64,000 nt of DNA, taken from NCBI GenBank assembly GCA_035048815.1, contig JAUCBN010000017.1:4956936-5020935 (forward strand). The letters are read 5' to 3'. Within the stretch, counting starts at the first letter, position 1, and every line of letters starts with the position of its first letter. This document shows positions 10,724-23,098 of the stretch, piece after piece. Below the pieces are notes generated by a model. It was not told the DNA's origin, did not search any database, and was given only the letters and a program-made list of their open reading frames with translations. The position numbers and the translations under genes were made by a program. The DNA is from Abelmoschus esculentus (Eukaryota; Streptophyta; Magnoliopsida; Malvales; Malvaceae).

Positions 10724-13700
10724 AAATAACATTTTGGTTGTGGTTTTGTTGTGATTAAAACGTACATGTCTAAATGGGTTTTATATAGAATCCGTTCGAA
10801 TTTTAACTGAGTTAAAAGCATAAAATTTGAGATTAATCGGTATAATTTTGTTCAAAAGCCCACAATTATCAATTTAAACTCATAAAATTTGATTTAATAC
10901 CATTTGGTTGTCATTTTGTTGGGATTAAAACTTGCATGTCTAAATGGGCTTTATAGAGAATCCGTTTGAATTTTAACAGAGTAAAAAACTAAAAATTTGA
11001 GATTAATCTTTATAATTTAGTTCAAAAATACCACAACTAACTTTTTGAACTCATAAAATTTGATTTAATAACATTTGGTTGTCCTTTTGTTAGGATTAAA
11101 ACGTACTTGTCTAAATGGGCTTTATAGAGAATCCGTTCTAATTTTAACCGAGTAAAAAGCTAAAAAATTTAGATTAATCTGTATAATTTTGTTCAGAACC
11201 ACATAATTATCTATTTGAACTCATAAAATTCAATTTAACAACATTTGGTTGTTGTTTTGTTGATATTAAAACGTGCAAGTCTAAATATGCTTTATAGAGA
11301 CTCGGTTAGAATTTTAACTGAGTAAAAAGCTGAAAATTTAAAATTAATTTGTATGATTTTGTACAAAAGCTCATAATTAACTATTTGAACTCATAAAATT
11401 TTATTTAATAATAAATCGTTGTCGTTTTGTTAGGATTAAAATGTGCTTCTCTAAAAGGGCTTGATAGAGAATCCGTTCCAATTTTAACCGAGTAAAAAGC
11501 TGAAAAAATGAGATTAATTTGTTCAATTTTGTTTAAAATCCCATAATTAAATATTTGAACTCATAAAATTTGATTTAATAATATTTTGTTGTAATTTTTT
11601 AGGATTAAAATGTGCATGTCTAAATGGGCTTTATAGAGAACCCGTTCGAATTTTAACCGAGTAAAAATTTAAAAATTTGAGATTAATCAGTATAATTTTT
11701 TTCAAATGCCCATAATTAACTATTTGAATTCATAAAATTTGATTTAATAACATTTGGTTGTCGTTTTATTGGGATTAAAACGTCCATGTCTAAATGGGCT
11801 TTATCGAGTAAAAGATAAAAATTTGAGTTTAATCTATATAATTTTGTTTGGACACCCATAATTAAGTTTTTGAACTCATAGAATTTTATTTAATAACTTT
11901 TGGTTGTAGTTTTGTTGGGATTAAAACGTTAATGTCCAAACGGGCATTATAGAGAATACGTTCGAATTTTCACCGAGTGAAAAGCTGAAAATTTTAGATT
12001 AATCAATATAATTTAGTTCAAAAGACCATAATTAAGTTTTTGAACTCATAAAATTTGATTTAAGAACATTTGGTTGTCCTTTTGTTGGTAATAAAACATG
12101 AATGTCTAAATGGGCTATATAGACAATCCGTTCAAATTTTAACCGAGTAAAAAGCTAAAAATTTGAGATTAATTTGTATAATTCTGCTCAAATACCTATA
12201 ATTAACAATTTGAACTCATAAAATTTGATTTAATAACATTTGGTTGGCGTTTTGCTGGGTTTAAAACGTGCATGTGTAAATGAGCTTTATAGAGAATCTA
12301 TTCGAATTTTAACTGAGTAAAAAGCTTAAAATTTGAGATTAATCTGTATAATTTTATTAAAAAGCCAATAATTAACTATTTGAACTCAAAATTTGATTTA
12401 AAAATATTTGGTTGTCGTTTTGCTGGGATTAAAACTTGCATGTCTAAATGGGCTTTATAGAGAATTCATTTAAATTTTAACTAAGTAAAAAGCTGAAAAT
12501 TTGAGATTAATCTGTATAATTTTATCCAAAAGCCCATAATTAACTTTTTGAATACATAAAATTGGATTTAATAATATTTGGTTGTCGTTTTGTTGGGATT
12601 AAAACGTGCATCTCTAAATGGGATTTATAAAGAAACCGTTCAAATTTTAACCATGTAAAAAGCTAAAAAAATTGAGATTAATCTATATAATTTTATTTCA
12701 AAAGCTTATAATTAACTATTTGAACTCATAAAATTTGATTTAATAATATTTTGTTGTCCTTTTGTTGGGATTAAAACGTGCTTGTCTAAACGGGCTTTAT
12801 AGAGATTCCGTTATATTTTAACCGAGTAAAAAGCTAAATTTTTTTATTAATCAGTATAATTTTAGTCAAAAGCCCATAATTAACTATTTGAACTCATAAA
12901 ATATGATTTAACAACATTTGGTTTTCGTTTTCTGCTTTACAGAGAATCAGTTAGAATTTTAACCGAGTAAAAAGCTAAAAATTTGAAATTAATCTGTATG
13001 ATTTTGTTCAAAAGCCCATAATTAACTATTTGAACTCATAAAATTTTCTGTAATAACATATGGTTTTTGTTTTGTTGAGATTAAAACTTGCTTGTTAAAA
13101 TGGGCTTTATAGAGAATCCGTTCAAATTTTAACTGAGTAAAAACCTTAAAATTTGATATTGATTTGAATAATTTTTTTTAAAAAAACATAATTAACTATT
13201 TGAACTCATAAAATTTGATTTAATAATATTTGATTATCGTTTTTTTGGGAATAAAACGTTCTTGTCTAAATGGGCTTTATAGAGAATCCGTTTGAATTTT
13301 AACAGAATAAAATGCTGAAAAATTTAGATTAATCGGTATAATTTTGTTCAAACGCCCATAATTAACTATTTGAACTCATAAAATTTGATTTAATACCATT
13401 TGGTTATCGTTTTATTGCGATTAAAATGTGCATGTCTAAATGTGCTTTATAAAAGCTCAGTTAGAATTTTAACCGAGTAACAAGCTGAAAATTTGAAATT
13501 AATCTGTATGATATTGTTCAAACGCCCATAATTAACTATTTGAACTTATGAAATTTAATTTAATAACATTTGGATGACGTTTTGTTGAGATTAAATCGTG
13601 CATATCTAATTGGGCTTTATAGTGAATCCGTTCGAATTTTAATAGAGTAAAAAGCTTAAAATTAGAAAGTAATCTCTATAATTTTGTTCAAAAGCCCATA

Positions 13701-16110
13701 ATTAACAATTTAAACTCATAAAATTTGATTTAATAACATTTGGTTGTTGTTTTGTTGGATTAAAACGTGAATGTCTAAATGGGCTTTATAGAAAATTCGT
13801 TCGAATTTTACCCGAGTAAAAAGCTAAAAATTTACGATTAATCTGTATAATTTTGTTCAAAATCCTATAATTAACTTTTTGAACTCATGAAATTTGATTA
13901 ATAACATTTGGATGTAGTTTTGTTGGGATTAAAATGTGCATGTCTAAATGGGCTTTATAGAGAATAGGTTCGAATTTTCACTGAGTGAAAAGCGGAAAAT
14001 TTTAGATTCATCTATATAATTTAGTTCAAAAGCCATTATTTAAATTTTTGAACTTATAAAATTTGATTTAATAATATTTGGATGTGCTTTTCTTGGGATT
14101 AAAACGTGCATGTCTTAATGGGCTTTACAAAAAATTTGTTCGAATTTTAACCGAGTAAAAAGCTTAAAATTTGAGATTAATCTGTATAATTTTTTTCAAC
14201 AGCCCATAATTAACTATTTAAACTCATAAAATTTGATTTTAATAACATTTGATTGTCATTTTGTTGGGATTAAAATGTACACGTTTAAATAGGCTTTATA
14301 GAGAATCCGTTCGAGTTTTAACCGAGTAAAAAGCTGAAAATTTGAGATTAATCTATATAATTTTGTTCAAAAGACCACAATTAAGTTTTTGAACTCGTAA
14401 AATTCGATTTAATAATATTTGGTTGTCGTTTTGTTGGGATTAAAACATGCATGTCTAAATAAGCTTTATAGAGAATTCATTCAAATTTTCAACGAGTAAA
14501 AGGCTAAAAATTTTAGATTAATCTATATTATTTAGTTCAAAAGCACATATTTATCTTTTTGAACTCATAGAATATGATTTAATAATATTTGGTTGTCCTT
14601 TTGTTGGTATTAAAACATGCATGAAAAAATGGCTTTATAGAGAATCCGTTCCAATTTTAACCGAGTAAAAAACTGAAAATTTGATATTAATCTGTATAAT
14701 TTTGTTCAAAATCCTTTAAATAACTATTTGAACTCATAAAATTTTATTAAATAACATTTGGTTGTCGTTTTGCTGGGATTAAAACGTGCATGTCTAAATA
14801 GGCTTTGTATAGAATTCATTTGAACTTTAAATGATTAAAAAGCTGAAAATTTGAGATTAATCTGTATAATTTTGTTCAAACACACATAACTAACTATTTG
14901 AACTCATAAATTTGGATTTTATAACATTTGGCTGTTGTTTTGTTGGTATTAAAACGTGCATGTCTAAATTCGCTTTATAAAGAATCCTTTTGAATTTTAA
15001 CAGAGTAAAAAGCTGAAAATTTAAGATTAATCTGTATAATTTTGTTCTAAAGCCCAAAATTACTTTTTGAACATATAAAATTTGATTTAGTAACATTTGG
15101 TTGTCGTTATGCTAGTATTAAAACGTACATGTCTAAATGGGCTTTATAGAGACTCCGTTCGAATTTTAACTGAGTAAAAAGCTGAAAATTTGTGATTAAT
15201 CAGTATAATTTTGTTCAAACTTACATAATTAACTATTTGAACTTATAGAGAATCCGTTCGAGTTTTAATCGAGTAAAAATTGAAAATTTGAGATTAATCT
15301 GTATAATTTTTTTCAGAAGCCCATAAATAACTTTTTGAACTCATAATATTTGATTTAATAACTTTTGGTTATAGTTTTATTAAGATTAAAACGTGCATCT
15401 CTAAATAGGCTTTATAGAGAATCCATTCGAATTTTCACCGAGTAAAAAGCTGAAAATTTTAGATTAATCTATATAATTTAGTTCAAAAGCACATATTTAT
15501 CTTTTTGAACTCTTAGAATATGATTTAATAACATTTGGTTGTCCTTTTGTTGGAATTAAAAGGTTCATAAAAAATGGCATTATAGAGAATTCGTTCGAAT
15601 TTTAACCGAGTAAAAAGCTGAAAATTTGAGATTAATCTTTATAATTTTGTTCAAAAGCTCATAATTAACTATTTGAACTCATAAAATTTGATTAAATAAC
15701 ATTTAAATATCGTTTTGTTGGGATTAAAACATGCATCTCTAAATGGGCTTTATAGAGAATCTATTTGAACTTTAAATGAGTAAAAAGCTGAAAATTTGAG
15801 ATTAATCTGTATAATTTTGTTCAAACACCCATAATTAACTATTTGAACTCATAAAATTTGATTTAATAACATTTGGTTGTCGTTTTGTTGGTTTTAAAAC
15901 GTGCATGTCTAAATGGGATTTATAGAGAATACTTTTGAATTTTAACAGAGTAAAAAGCTGAAATTTTGAGATTAATCTGTATAATTTTATTCAAAAGCCC
16001 AAATTAATTTTTTGAACTCATAAAATTTGATCTAATAATATTTGGTTGTCGTTATGCTGAGATTAAAACGTGTTTGTCTAAATGGGATTTATAGAGAATT
16101 CGTTTGAATT
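10724..16110. repeat. Satellite array 1, about 170-bp monomer, about 32 copies
   Basis: Head-to-tail repeats, each with the landmarks TTTGGTTGTCGTTTTG, GGGATTAAAACGTGCATG, CTAAATGGGCTTTATAGAG, TTTTAACCGAGTAAAAAGC, GAGATTAATCTGTATAATTT and CCATAATTAACTATTTGAAC. Counting a typical unit gives 170 bp; 5.4 kb holds about 32 units. Monomers are AT-rich and differ by point changes and small indels; one partial unit occurs near 15240. Several variant monomers recur at fixed spacing. No open reading frame is conserved across units. The size is in the range common for plant centromeric satellites. Confidence 0.95.
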
Positions 16111-17060
16111 TCTGTATCAGAAAGATGTTGTTTTAGACGCATATTAATAAAATCATTCAGATGAGTGATGCACTCATTGGATTTAATGCGCTTGTTACTT
16201 TTCCATGTGGCTAAGAATCATCCAATATCTTGAAGTTTCTTAAAAGTCGAGTAAGATTGGTTAGACCAAATCTCTTTAATTCAAGACAGAACTTCTGGGT
16301 TAACATCCCAACAATTCTCATAGCGAAAAAGGGTATTAGAATGTGTGGATCGAAGAGTTTGTGATGTATTATTGTCTATTAAGATAGGGCAATGGTCAGA
16401 ACGCGCTTGAAAGAATTATATAGTATGGCAATTAGGAAAGGTATTAAACTAGGCAGAGTTACAAAGGAATCTATCGATTCTTTCCATAATGGTTTTTGTA
16501 TTACAAGCCGATCTAGTGCAAGTGAACTATCCAGACGTTGGTTTACAGTCGAAAAATCATTCTTATCATGACAATCTCGAAAATTATTTATTTGGGATCG
16601 TGCACGACGAGAATCACCATGTTTTTCATTATCTTAAAGAATTTGATTAAAATCCCCCTCTAAAAGCCAGGGAAGGTAGGAGGTTGATTTAAGAGTATCT
16701 ATTAACTCCCAAGTTTTATATTTATTTGCAGTTTTGGGGAAACTATGTAAACTGGAAAATGGAATTGTAGTTGTCCAAAAGAAATGATAACATCAATATG
16801 ACGATTCGAGTGCAAAAGCAAATCAATAGTAGTTTTATTATTCTAAATAATAGCAAGCCCTGTACAAGAAGGGTTGGATTCAATAGCTATGCAACCATAC
16901 ATGCCAAGCTTGTGCTTAATTCGGTCCATATTGTGTCTATTTAATCTAGTCTCATAAAGAAAGAGACAATTGGCGTCATGCTTTGTGGTAGCACATTGTA
17001 ATACGTGAACTGCCTAGGTGTTACCAAGACCCTGACAGTTCCAACATAAGAGTTTTTTTT
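16111..17060 (-). pseudogene. LINE ORF2 fragment: APE-type endonuclease
   Basis: On the minus strand this begins CWNCQGLGN near 17050, the usual start of plant LINE endonucleases. It continues with a catalytic-type LYETR near 16960, LEGDFNQ near 16655, a DRFLCN-like block, and SDHCPILID near 16390-16360, followed by FRYENCW. These are the conserved blocks of the AP-endonuclease nickase. Stops and frameshifts are present. The sequence stops at 16110, before any reverse transcriptase, where it meets satellite DNA. Its 5' side was split by the Athila-like insertion; the matching ORF1 tail is at 43020-43120. Confidence 0.8.
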
Positions 17061-17090
17061 TTCTCGGCGGGGTTGATCACTGTTAACCAT

Positions 17091-18403
17091 TGATGAGTGT
17101 CTAAAAGGTAGTTATTTACTACTCTTATCATGGTACTTTATGTATCTATTATACACCAACTTGAACTAAAATATGGACTCATTGCATAATATTGGATATT
17201 CCGTTATTACTACTTACAAAGCTTACATTTATAGAAAATGTAAATATTATTACATATTCTGTACATGCAGGGATATCTAGGGATGAGGAAACAGAGAAGC
17301 ATCGTTGAGGCTAAGGCAGAGACAAGACTGCAGCAGCATCCTGAGTGGCAACATTAACATGATAGGCGAATGAAAGACAAAAATATAGAGAACATTTTGG
17401 AAGATGCAGCGCACCAATTGGACCAGGCTAGTGCACTAAAAGCCCAAGTCAAAGACCGAAAGGGAAAAGCTTTCTAGAAGGTTGCAAACTTGGAAACATC
17501 AGATCTCATGTAGAAGACTTGCTCCCTACTCCAAGTTAGAGTCTATTTAGGAAATGTTTGGTTAAGACTATATATAGCCTAGCCGGCCACATTGTTAGAG
17601 AGAGCTGATTTTAGAGAAACTCTTCCCCTAAGATTTGTACCTATCGACATCTCTTAGGGGTAGGTGAAGGTTGTAGATATTAGTGAGAGGAGATTGTTTC
17701 TTGTTTCTTTGTTCTGATGCAATAATAATATCAAAGTTTGCTAATCCCATTGTCATTTCTTGTTCTTGCATTCAAGCCTGAGAGAGAAGTTTGTAAGTAA
17801 TCTATTTATCTAGCATCGAGAGAGTTAGATTCACGAAAGGGATAAGTACGGTGTTGATGACACTAACTCGGCCTAGAGATAGGTTAAGAGTTTCAGAAGC
17901 TAAAAGAAGTGTTGAATTAGTTGGTGATTATTGTTGATTCACGCCGAGAGGTATCGTCAAAGACCAGTCTTCAACAACGCTCTGACTTAGAGATAAACGG
18001 AGTCAACTACAGACACTTTGCTGAACTTTGATGCATTTGCCCAAGAGCAAGAGATTGTCGCGGCAGAGAACACTAACGCTGTCGAGGTTGTATCTGTAGT
18101 ACTGCCGAAGCAGTATTGTGTAATTGCATTGGACAAGAAGAAGATCAATCGAATCCACTAATTGACGCAGCTGGATCCTACCCACTTTCTCTATATCGTT
18201 CTCAATCCTTTATTTTATGTTTTGTTTTTTAGTTAGTTAAACAAATTCTACTTATCTGTGTTTTTACTTTATTTTTCAGGAGCAAGGGAACAAGGGAGAT
18301 ATATTAAGTATACCAATCCCTGTGGAGACGATACACAATATACTTATCACTTTATTACTTGCGACGTGTACACTGCACAGTTACGGTATTATTACACGCA
18401 TTA
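17091..18403 (+). repeat. Left LTR of the Athila-like element
   Basis: 1313 bp. It is near-identical in layout to 27438-28613 plus 42970-43019, but carries roughly 90 bp near 17718-17812 that the right LTR lacks. The terminal CA has become TA. A TATA box occurs at 17570-17577. Confidence 0.88.
17568..17578 (+). promoter_or_regulatory. TATA box of Athila-like left LTR
   Basis: CTATATATAGCC lies inside the LTR and is conserved in the right LTR at 27921-27931. It is followed by a TTAGAGAGAG stretch, a plausible transcript start zone. Inferred from the motif only. Confidence 0.6.
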
Positions 18404-18409
18404 AGTTTT

Positions 18410-18427
18410 TGGCGCCGTTGTTGGGGA
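18410..18427 (+). other. Primer binding site for tRNA-Asp
   Basis: TGGCGCCGTTGTTGGGGA lies a few bases after the LTR. It matches the complement of the tRNA-Asp 3' end except for two adjacent C-to-T changes. A tRNA-Asp primer is typical of Athila elements. Confidence 0.88.
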
Positions 18428-18537
18428 TTGGCAACTAAATTTTTATTTTCTTTATTTTCTTGCTCTTTAACCATTCTCCATTTAACTTTAATTCTAATTA
18501 TTTATTTATTTTTTATTAACTTTGTCTTATCTAGTGT

Positions 18538-19644
18538 ATGACCAGGGCAAACCCGAGTGGTCCATTGTATGAATTGGATCCTAAAATTGAATGCACAGGA
18601 CATCATCTAAGGCGCAACCTGTTTTAAGTCATGGAGGATGCACCAAGAGGATAAATTCCACCTGTTGATCATAATATACTGCCACCAACAATGTCGCAGC
18701 AGTGACTACTGCGACCATTGCCGAGGCAACTCACTGTTAGAGACTTTTTGGTGGAAGACCTAAACGGACTAAACTCTGGCGTAGTCACCCCGGAAATTGA
18801 AGCAACTCACTTTGAGCTCAAACCAGTGGTGTTCAACATGTTGAACACAATTGGACTGTTTAGTGGGTCTGCTACTGAAGATGTAAGGCAGCATCTTAAA
18901 TCTTTCATGGAAATATGCAATTCTTTCAAAATCCAAGGAGTCCATGAAGATATTTTAAGATTAAAGTTGTTCCCCTATTCACTGAGGGATAGGGCGAAAA
19001 CTTGGTTAAATGGCATCCCAGCAGGATCCATAGGATCTTGGGATGAACTCTACTGAGAATTCATTACAAGGTTCAACCCGACAAATCTTTATGATCGCAT
19101 CCGTAATGAAATGACATCATTTTGTCAGGATGATGATGAACCAATGTATGAGGCATGGGAACGCTACAGAGAATTGGTAAACAAATTCCCACTACTTGGT
19201 TTTCCCTTGTGGATGCAAGTCTCCATGTTCTATAATGCCACCAATGCCTCCATAAGGATGATGCTAGATGCTTCCGCAAATGGGACACTTTTGGATAGAG
19301 CATCCGTGGCGGCCATTGAGATTCTGAACAAACTCGCAAGGAATGACTTCCAGTTTCCTACATCAAGACGAGAAGGAATGAGACGCCATGCCACGACCCA
19401 TGAATTAGACACAACCAATTCGGTGGCAGCACAATTGGCTTCTCTAGCCAAGATGGTTTAGAATATGCAAGCCCAACAAAATATACATGAGGTTAAGGCA
19501 GTCAACTCATCTGATTACATGCAAGATGAGTAAATCAGCCTACATGTTGGAAATTATAACAGGAACAATCATATGATGTACATCAATTATAACCCATCCT
19601 GAAAAAGGCATCCAAACTTTTCATGGAGTAACCCCAACAATGCC
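18538..19644 (+). pseudogene. Athila-type gag pseudogene, 5' part
   Basis: Would encode the capsid. ATG at 18538 starts MTRANPSG. The recognisable gag domain runs from 18718: FELKPVVFNML, a segment resembling TEDVRQHLKSFMEIC, LRLKLFPYSLRDRAKTWL, SWDELY, then YEAWERYRELVNKFP and MLDASANGTL. This order is characteristic of Athila gag. In-frame stops occur near 18625, 18652, 18703 and 19054, with another at 19459. The frame is cut at 19645 by a solo LTR and resumes after 23098. Confidence 0.85.
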
Positions 19645-19649
19645 TTAAA
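19645..19649. repeat. Target-site duplication TTAAA, left copy
   Basis: TTAAA precedes TGTAACATCCCG at 19650 and recurs at 23094-23098. Confidence 0.88.
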
Positions 19650-21423
19650 TGTAACATCCCGTTTTTGGGGTTATTAGTTAGGGTTAGTTAGGTGAATTCG
19701 ATTCGGGACGAATCGGGTTCTCCGGTTCATTAATTCCGGGAAAAATAAAATAAAGATGTTTTAATTAAGAAAATTAATTATTTGGAAGGTGGTTTGAAAT
19801 ATTAAAATATGTTTCAAAATTAAAAGAAAATGATTTGAATTTTATAATGATTTTTGATTATGCTTAATTATGCATAAATGACCAATTTGTAATTTTTGGA
19901 AATTTGGGGGACTTAATTGTAATTTTCGGCAATTTCATTGTTTTAGTGACTAAATTAAAAAGCAAGCTAAACTTAGAATCCTTAGAGGGCCATAAACCCG
20001 TTTTTAATTTTAATGATGATTTATTCACCAAAATAAATATTTTAATTACCTTAATTTGCTTTCTTAATCATTTTCTCCTAAAACTACTTTTTACCCATTT
20101 TTCTCTCATCTTTTTCTCTCATTTTCTCTCCACTTTCTCATCATCCTGTCTTCTCAATTCCTTGCTGATTTTTGCATCTTTTTACATCATTTGCATCATC
20201 CTTCTATTCTTTACAAAACCTATGCATTGATTTCATCAAATCTTCATCAAATTGCAAGGAATCAAGAAGGGGAAAATCTCCTAATTTTGGTGAATAGATC
20301 CTAAAGGTAATTTTTTTGGATTTTTATTATTTTCTAAGGTTCTTTATTGAAATTCCCAAGTATTAGCTTGTTCATCTTTAAATAAACACTTGATTCAATG
20401 TTTTTAATATTAGATCTAATGTTTTTGTTATATTTTTGTGAGATCTTTATGGATCTTGTTTAATGCTGGAAATTGTATGATTTTAATCATGTTTTTATGA
20501 TGATTTAATGATTAATTGAGTCTTGATTTGAGATCACATTAATTAAATCCCGGAATAATGAAATCGGTGTAGATTTAAGGTGTTTTTCGGTTGTTTTATG
20601 GGCTGTTTTAGATGCTTAGATGTTTCTGGAGATATAAGGATGGTTTGAATGTGTTTTTGGATCATAATTGAAGTGGATTAGATGTTAGATTCGTTAGGTT
20701 TTGAGCTGATGTTGTTCGGATGCGTTTCGGCTTAGTTTTCGGTCTTTTCGGCTAAGTTTTTAGTAGTTTAATGGTGATCGGATATGGCTGTAGGTTTGAG
20801 CATGTTATGATGTGAGTATGCTCTATTTTTAATGTTGTAGAAGAGGTGCAAGAAGAAGCTTGAGTGCTGGTGCGTTTGGTGCGATCATCGGAAAGCGGCG
20901 AAAGCTCGTTTCGCTTGTTGGTGAGTGGTTTTCGGATTAAAAGCGCAATGCGTTTGGTACGTTCTGTTTTTGGGGGCTATGGAAGAGTGTGAAAACCTTC
21001 CATAGTTCAAGAGTAAGTAAAGTATTTGTTTTAATGAATCGATATGAGTTTTGGCTATTTCCGACAATGGTATTTTATTGGTAGTACAATGGAATTTATG
21101 GAAGTGCATGAACATGTTTTGAATTGGTGCATACATGAGAGATACTTGCTGAATGCATAGCTTAATTAGCATCCTTGAATATAGAAGATTATGAGAAATG
21201 TTTTGGATTACAACATGGTTATTTGCCTTATACATGATGGTGCCTTTGGGCATTGCTTTTAGTTCATTTGTTGAACATTTTATGCATGCATTATGAGCAG
21301 CAAGATATCATGCACAATTGATTATGATATTGGCTTAGTGACACTACTTTTGATTCGAATACGAATGACGTTATTAGGGTTGTTGTAAGTGCACTATAAT
21401 CAAAACTGAAAATACAGAATTTT

Positions 21424-21590
21424 GCCTACACGTAACAAGGGAGACTTTGTGTCCAACCGTGCGTGGTAGAGCCGCCTACACGTAACAAAGGTGACTATGT
21501 GTCCGATCGTGCGTGGTAGTGCTAATGGTGACTTAGTGTCATGTCAATGGGGACTTAGTGTCATGTCAATGGGGACTTTGTGTCCTGACG
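21424..21590 (+). repeat. Minisatellite of hairpin units in LTR
   Basis: Repeats of the type CTACACGTAACAAGG...GACTTTGTGTCC...GTGCGTGGTAG, about 50 bp, followed by shorter TGACTTAGTGTCATG units. Each contains a small inverted repeat such as GGAC/GTCC or TGAC/GTCA around a TTTGT or TTAGT loop. Confidence 0.8.
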
Positions 21591-22326
21591 AGACGAATGT
21601 CTCATGGATCCGTGTATTCGGTGAACTCAAGGTTCACATTAAGTGATCACTAGAAAGCCAATATACATACTTGAAATTGAGAAGAGGTTTGAGCATCATT
21701 CATCATTTGTTTTAATATGGTTATGTGAACTCAAGGATGTATATGTTTCAATGAACTTTGGCATGGAATTTTAGCAAGCGAGATTTAATTATGAAATGCA
21801 AATTATGTTTTCTTCATGGTTTTAAATAGATGCATTGATGATTATTTGTGGAGCTACCTCACTAAGCAAGATTGCTTAAGCTCTCTTTTCATCCATGCAG
21901 AAAAATAAAGGCATTTGTAGCTTTGATTGAGGCAAGGAATCCAAGGGGAAGACCACTTGAAATTTGGTATGTTTTGGCAAATAAATTGGGCAAGGCAATG
22001 TGTAACCCAAACCATGTATAGTGTGTGTAATTAGGCTTTGGTTTATGTTGTAATAGGACCATTTTTGTTGGATGTTAATTGTTGAACATTGGAACTACTT
22101 GAATGGTTGAAGCATGTTCTAGCATGTATTTGTTGGATTGAGATGTTGTACATCATTTTTCCTAGGGAGCATGCCTATAGCTTGAATGATGTTCATGACG
22201 TTGTTGTTTATGTGCCATATGATGTTAATCATATTTAGGATTGATGCATTTAGTGGTTCTAATTAATGGTTGAATTTTGAGCATTTGGTTTGTACTTAGT
22301 GAAATGAAATATTGGTTCCAGACCCA

Positions 22327-22525
22327 AAGTTTCGAAACCTTTGATTGAAGGTTCCGAAACCTTTGTTAAATAGTTTCGAAACCTTCACAAGGTTTCGGAA
22401 CCTTTCGGGCAGTTTCAATTCTGGGAAGCTACTGGACGCGATAAGTTTCGAAACTTTCAAGGAAAGTTTTGAAACCTTTTTCAAAAAGTTTCGGAACCTC
22501 CTGGAAGGTTTCGAAACCTTTGATC
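22327..22525 (+). repeat. Palindrome array GGTTTCGAAACC in LTR
   Basis: Repeated GTTTCGAAAC-type palindromes. The best is the perfect 16-bp AAGGTTTCGAAACCTT at 22505-22520; others are at 22329-22338, 22373-22383 and 22445-22454, with one-base variants between. Confidence 0.83.
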
Positions 22526-23093
22526 ACCTAGAATTGAAAGTTGCTAGAAGTTATAATTTTGTCCCGGTTAACTTTCTTTGTTCGATTAAGGTACTTGTAG
22601 ATGTTATTTTGAGCTGGAATTTTGCATGCATGCTTAAAGTTGGTTTAATTTCAAGTTAGTCAATCTAAATTGTATGAAGTCCTTGTATCTTGGTAGATTT
22701 ACATTTTGGTCCCTAAATTAAAGAAACATGCAATTAATAGTGTTAAAGTGATCCGTTTGAGTTGTAATTTGCTATGAGGAACTCTTGTATGTTTAATTGA
22801 ACAATGATGGAACGAATGTCTACTTTACTAATTGAAATTAAGAGTTTTACATTGTAGTCCCTAATCCATGTTAGTGTTTAATCAGATGGTTGTTTTTAAT
22901 TAATGTGTTACCGGTAATACTTTGCATGAGACCTCGACACGTCGGAATAAGATTGTGCATCTAGGCAAGATAAAAAAAAAGTATAACAGTTTTAGGGTTG
23001 TTTATCGGATCGAACCTTCGCGGGTTTGGTTTGATATTCCCCGTGTGACTCGTTTAGTGCCGGTTTCGTCCAGGCCGAGCTAAGGGGGTTACA

Positions 23094-23098
23094 TTAAA
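23094..23098. repeat. Target-site duplication TTAAA, right copy
   Basis: Matches 19645-19649. Confidence 0.88.

Larger units (their letters stand above)
19650..23093 (+). mobile_element. Solo LTR of the TGTAACATCCCG chromovirus family
   Basis: 3444 bp, starting TGTAACATCCCG and ending AAGGGGGTTACA, flanked by perfect TTAAA duplications and with no internal region. It is the same family as the 5' LTR at 56535-60058, which it follows along its length, and carries the same modules: hairpin/minisatellite array (21424-21590), CTACCTCACTAAGCAAG near 21854, and TTTCGAAA palindromes (22327-22525). It splits the Athila-like gag. No protein gene is present; its small open frames are incidental. Confidence 0.92.

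Noticed and set aside
10724..16110. Possible CRISPR-like or gene-cluster repeat
   Set aside because: The units are contiguous 170-bp satellite monomers without unique spacers; this is eukaryotic satellite DNA.
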